This document shows positions 4,947 through 5,293 of a DNA stretch of 5,293 nucleotides, in pieces. The stretch is from Ruminococcaceae bacterium UBA7030. Its GTDB lineage: Bacteria > Bacillota > Clostridia > Oscillospirales > Acutalibacteraceae. Position 1 is the stretch's first letter. Every line of letters begins with the position of its first letter. The stretch is taken from assembly GCA_002494125.1 (NCBI GenBank), contig DLBD01000105.1, forward strand, positions 1 to 5,293, in the 5' to 3' direction. The position numbers were made by a program, and so were the translations under genes. The notes under the pieces were generated by a model that saw only the letters and a list, made by a program, of their open reading frames with translations, was not told where the DNA came from and made no database searches.

Positions 4947-5293
4947 ATGGCACAAAAGGTAGTAGGTTTAATTAAACTTCAAATCCCTGCCGGCAAAGCA
5001 ACTCCGGCACCGCCTGTTGGTCCTGCACTTGGTCAGCACGGCGTTAACATTATGTCATTCACTAAGGAGTTCAACGAAAGAACAAAGAATGACGCCGGTC
5101 TTATTATCCCTGTAGTTATCACAGTATATGAGGACCGTTCATTTACATTCATCACAAAGACACCACCTGCAGCTGTTCTTATCAAGAAGGCTTGCGGTAT
5201 TGACAAGGCATCAGGCGTTCCTAACAAGGATAAGGTTGCAACAATCTCAAAGGCTGATGTTCAGAAGATTGCAGAAACAAAGATGCCTGACCT
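4947..5293 (+). CDS. rplK: 50S ribosomal protein L11, 3' end missing
   Basis: L11 forms the GTPase-associated centre of the large subunit with 23S rRNA and is the target region of thiostrepton. The window holds 115 complete codons of an expected length near 141; the rest lies beyond the right edge. The N-terminal domain includes IKLQIPAGKATPAPPVGPALG (9-29) with the conserved prolines of the thiostrepton region, and HGVNIMSFTKEFN (31-43). The start of the RNA-binding C-terminal domain is visible from about KTPPAAVLIKKACGI (71-85). AGGAGG (4932-4937) is 9 bases before the ATG. rplA (L1) would be expected next, which fits the leader just upstream. Confidence 0.97.
   Translation, partial: MAQKVVGLIKLQIPAGKATPAPPVGPALGQHGVNIMSFTKEFNERTKNDAGLIIPVVITVYEDRSFTFITKTPPAAVLIKKACGIDKASGVPNKDKVATISKADVQKIAETKMPD

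Overview
The window looks like chromosomal core DNA from a Firmicute, most likely of class Clostridia and perhaps a Ruminococcaceae/Oscillospirales-type gut anaerobe. The grounds are strong AGGAGG ribosome sites, moderate to low GC by eye, the gene order rpmG-secE-nusG-rplK, and two flavoprotein families (HI0933/BaiN-like and COG2509) that are common in clostridia. The class assignment rests on the style of the proteins and was not checked by a search.

The left two thirds (101-3472) is a tightly packed minus-strand operon, read right to left. It holds an HI0933/BaiN-like FAD oxidoreductase, a COG2509 FAD-dependent dehydrogenase starting 10 bases later, and a TrmB-type tRNA (guanine-N7) methyltransferase whose ATG shares one base with the preceding stop (TAATG). 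Beyond the methyltransferase (1-69) lies a run of three adjacent or overlapping hairpins with no gene.

A 232-base divergent intergenic region (3473-3704) separates the two operons. It holds a weak candidate promoter for the flavoprotein operon and a short palindrome beside it. For the ribosomal side there is a strong sigma-A-type promoter with an extended -10, whose -35 box lies in a perfect 11-base tandem duplication. The transcript leader that follows contains a small terminator-like hairpin with a T-tract and several mutually exclusive pairings, so attenuation is possible.

The right third (3705-5293) is the plus-strand transcription/translation operon: rpmG (L33, zinc-ribbon form), secE (long form with a basic head and an acidic tail), nusG, and rplK (L11, cut by the window end). 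Between nusG and rplK is a hairpin closely resembling the L1-binding part of 23S rRNA, the expected autoregulatory site of the L11-L1 operon.

No mobile element, CRISPR array, tRNA or rRNA was seen, and no wholly new system is evident. The points most worth a second look are the rpmG leader, the rRNA-mimic leader of rplK, and the altered catalytic signature of the TrmB protein.
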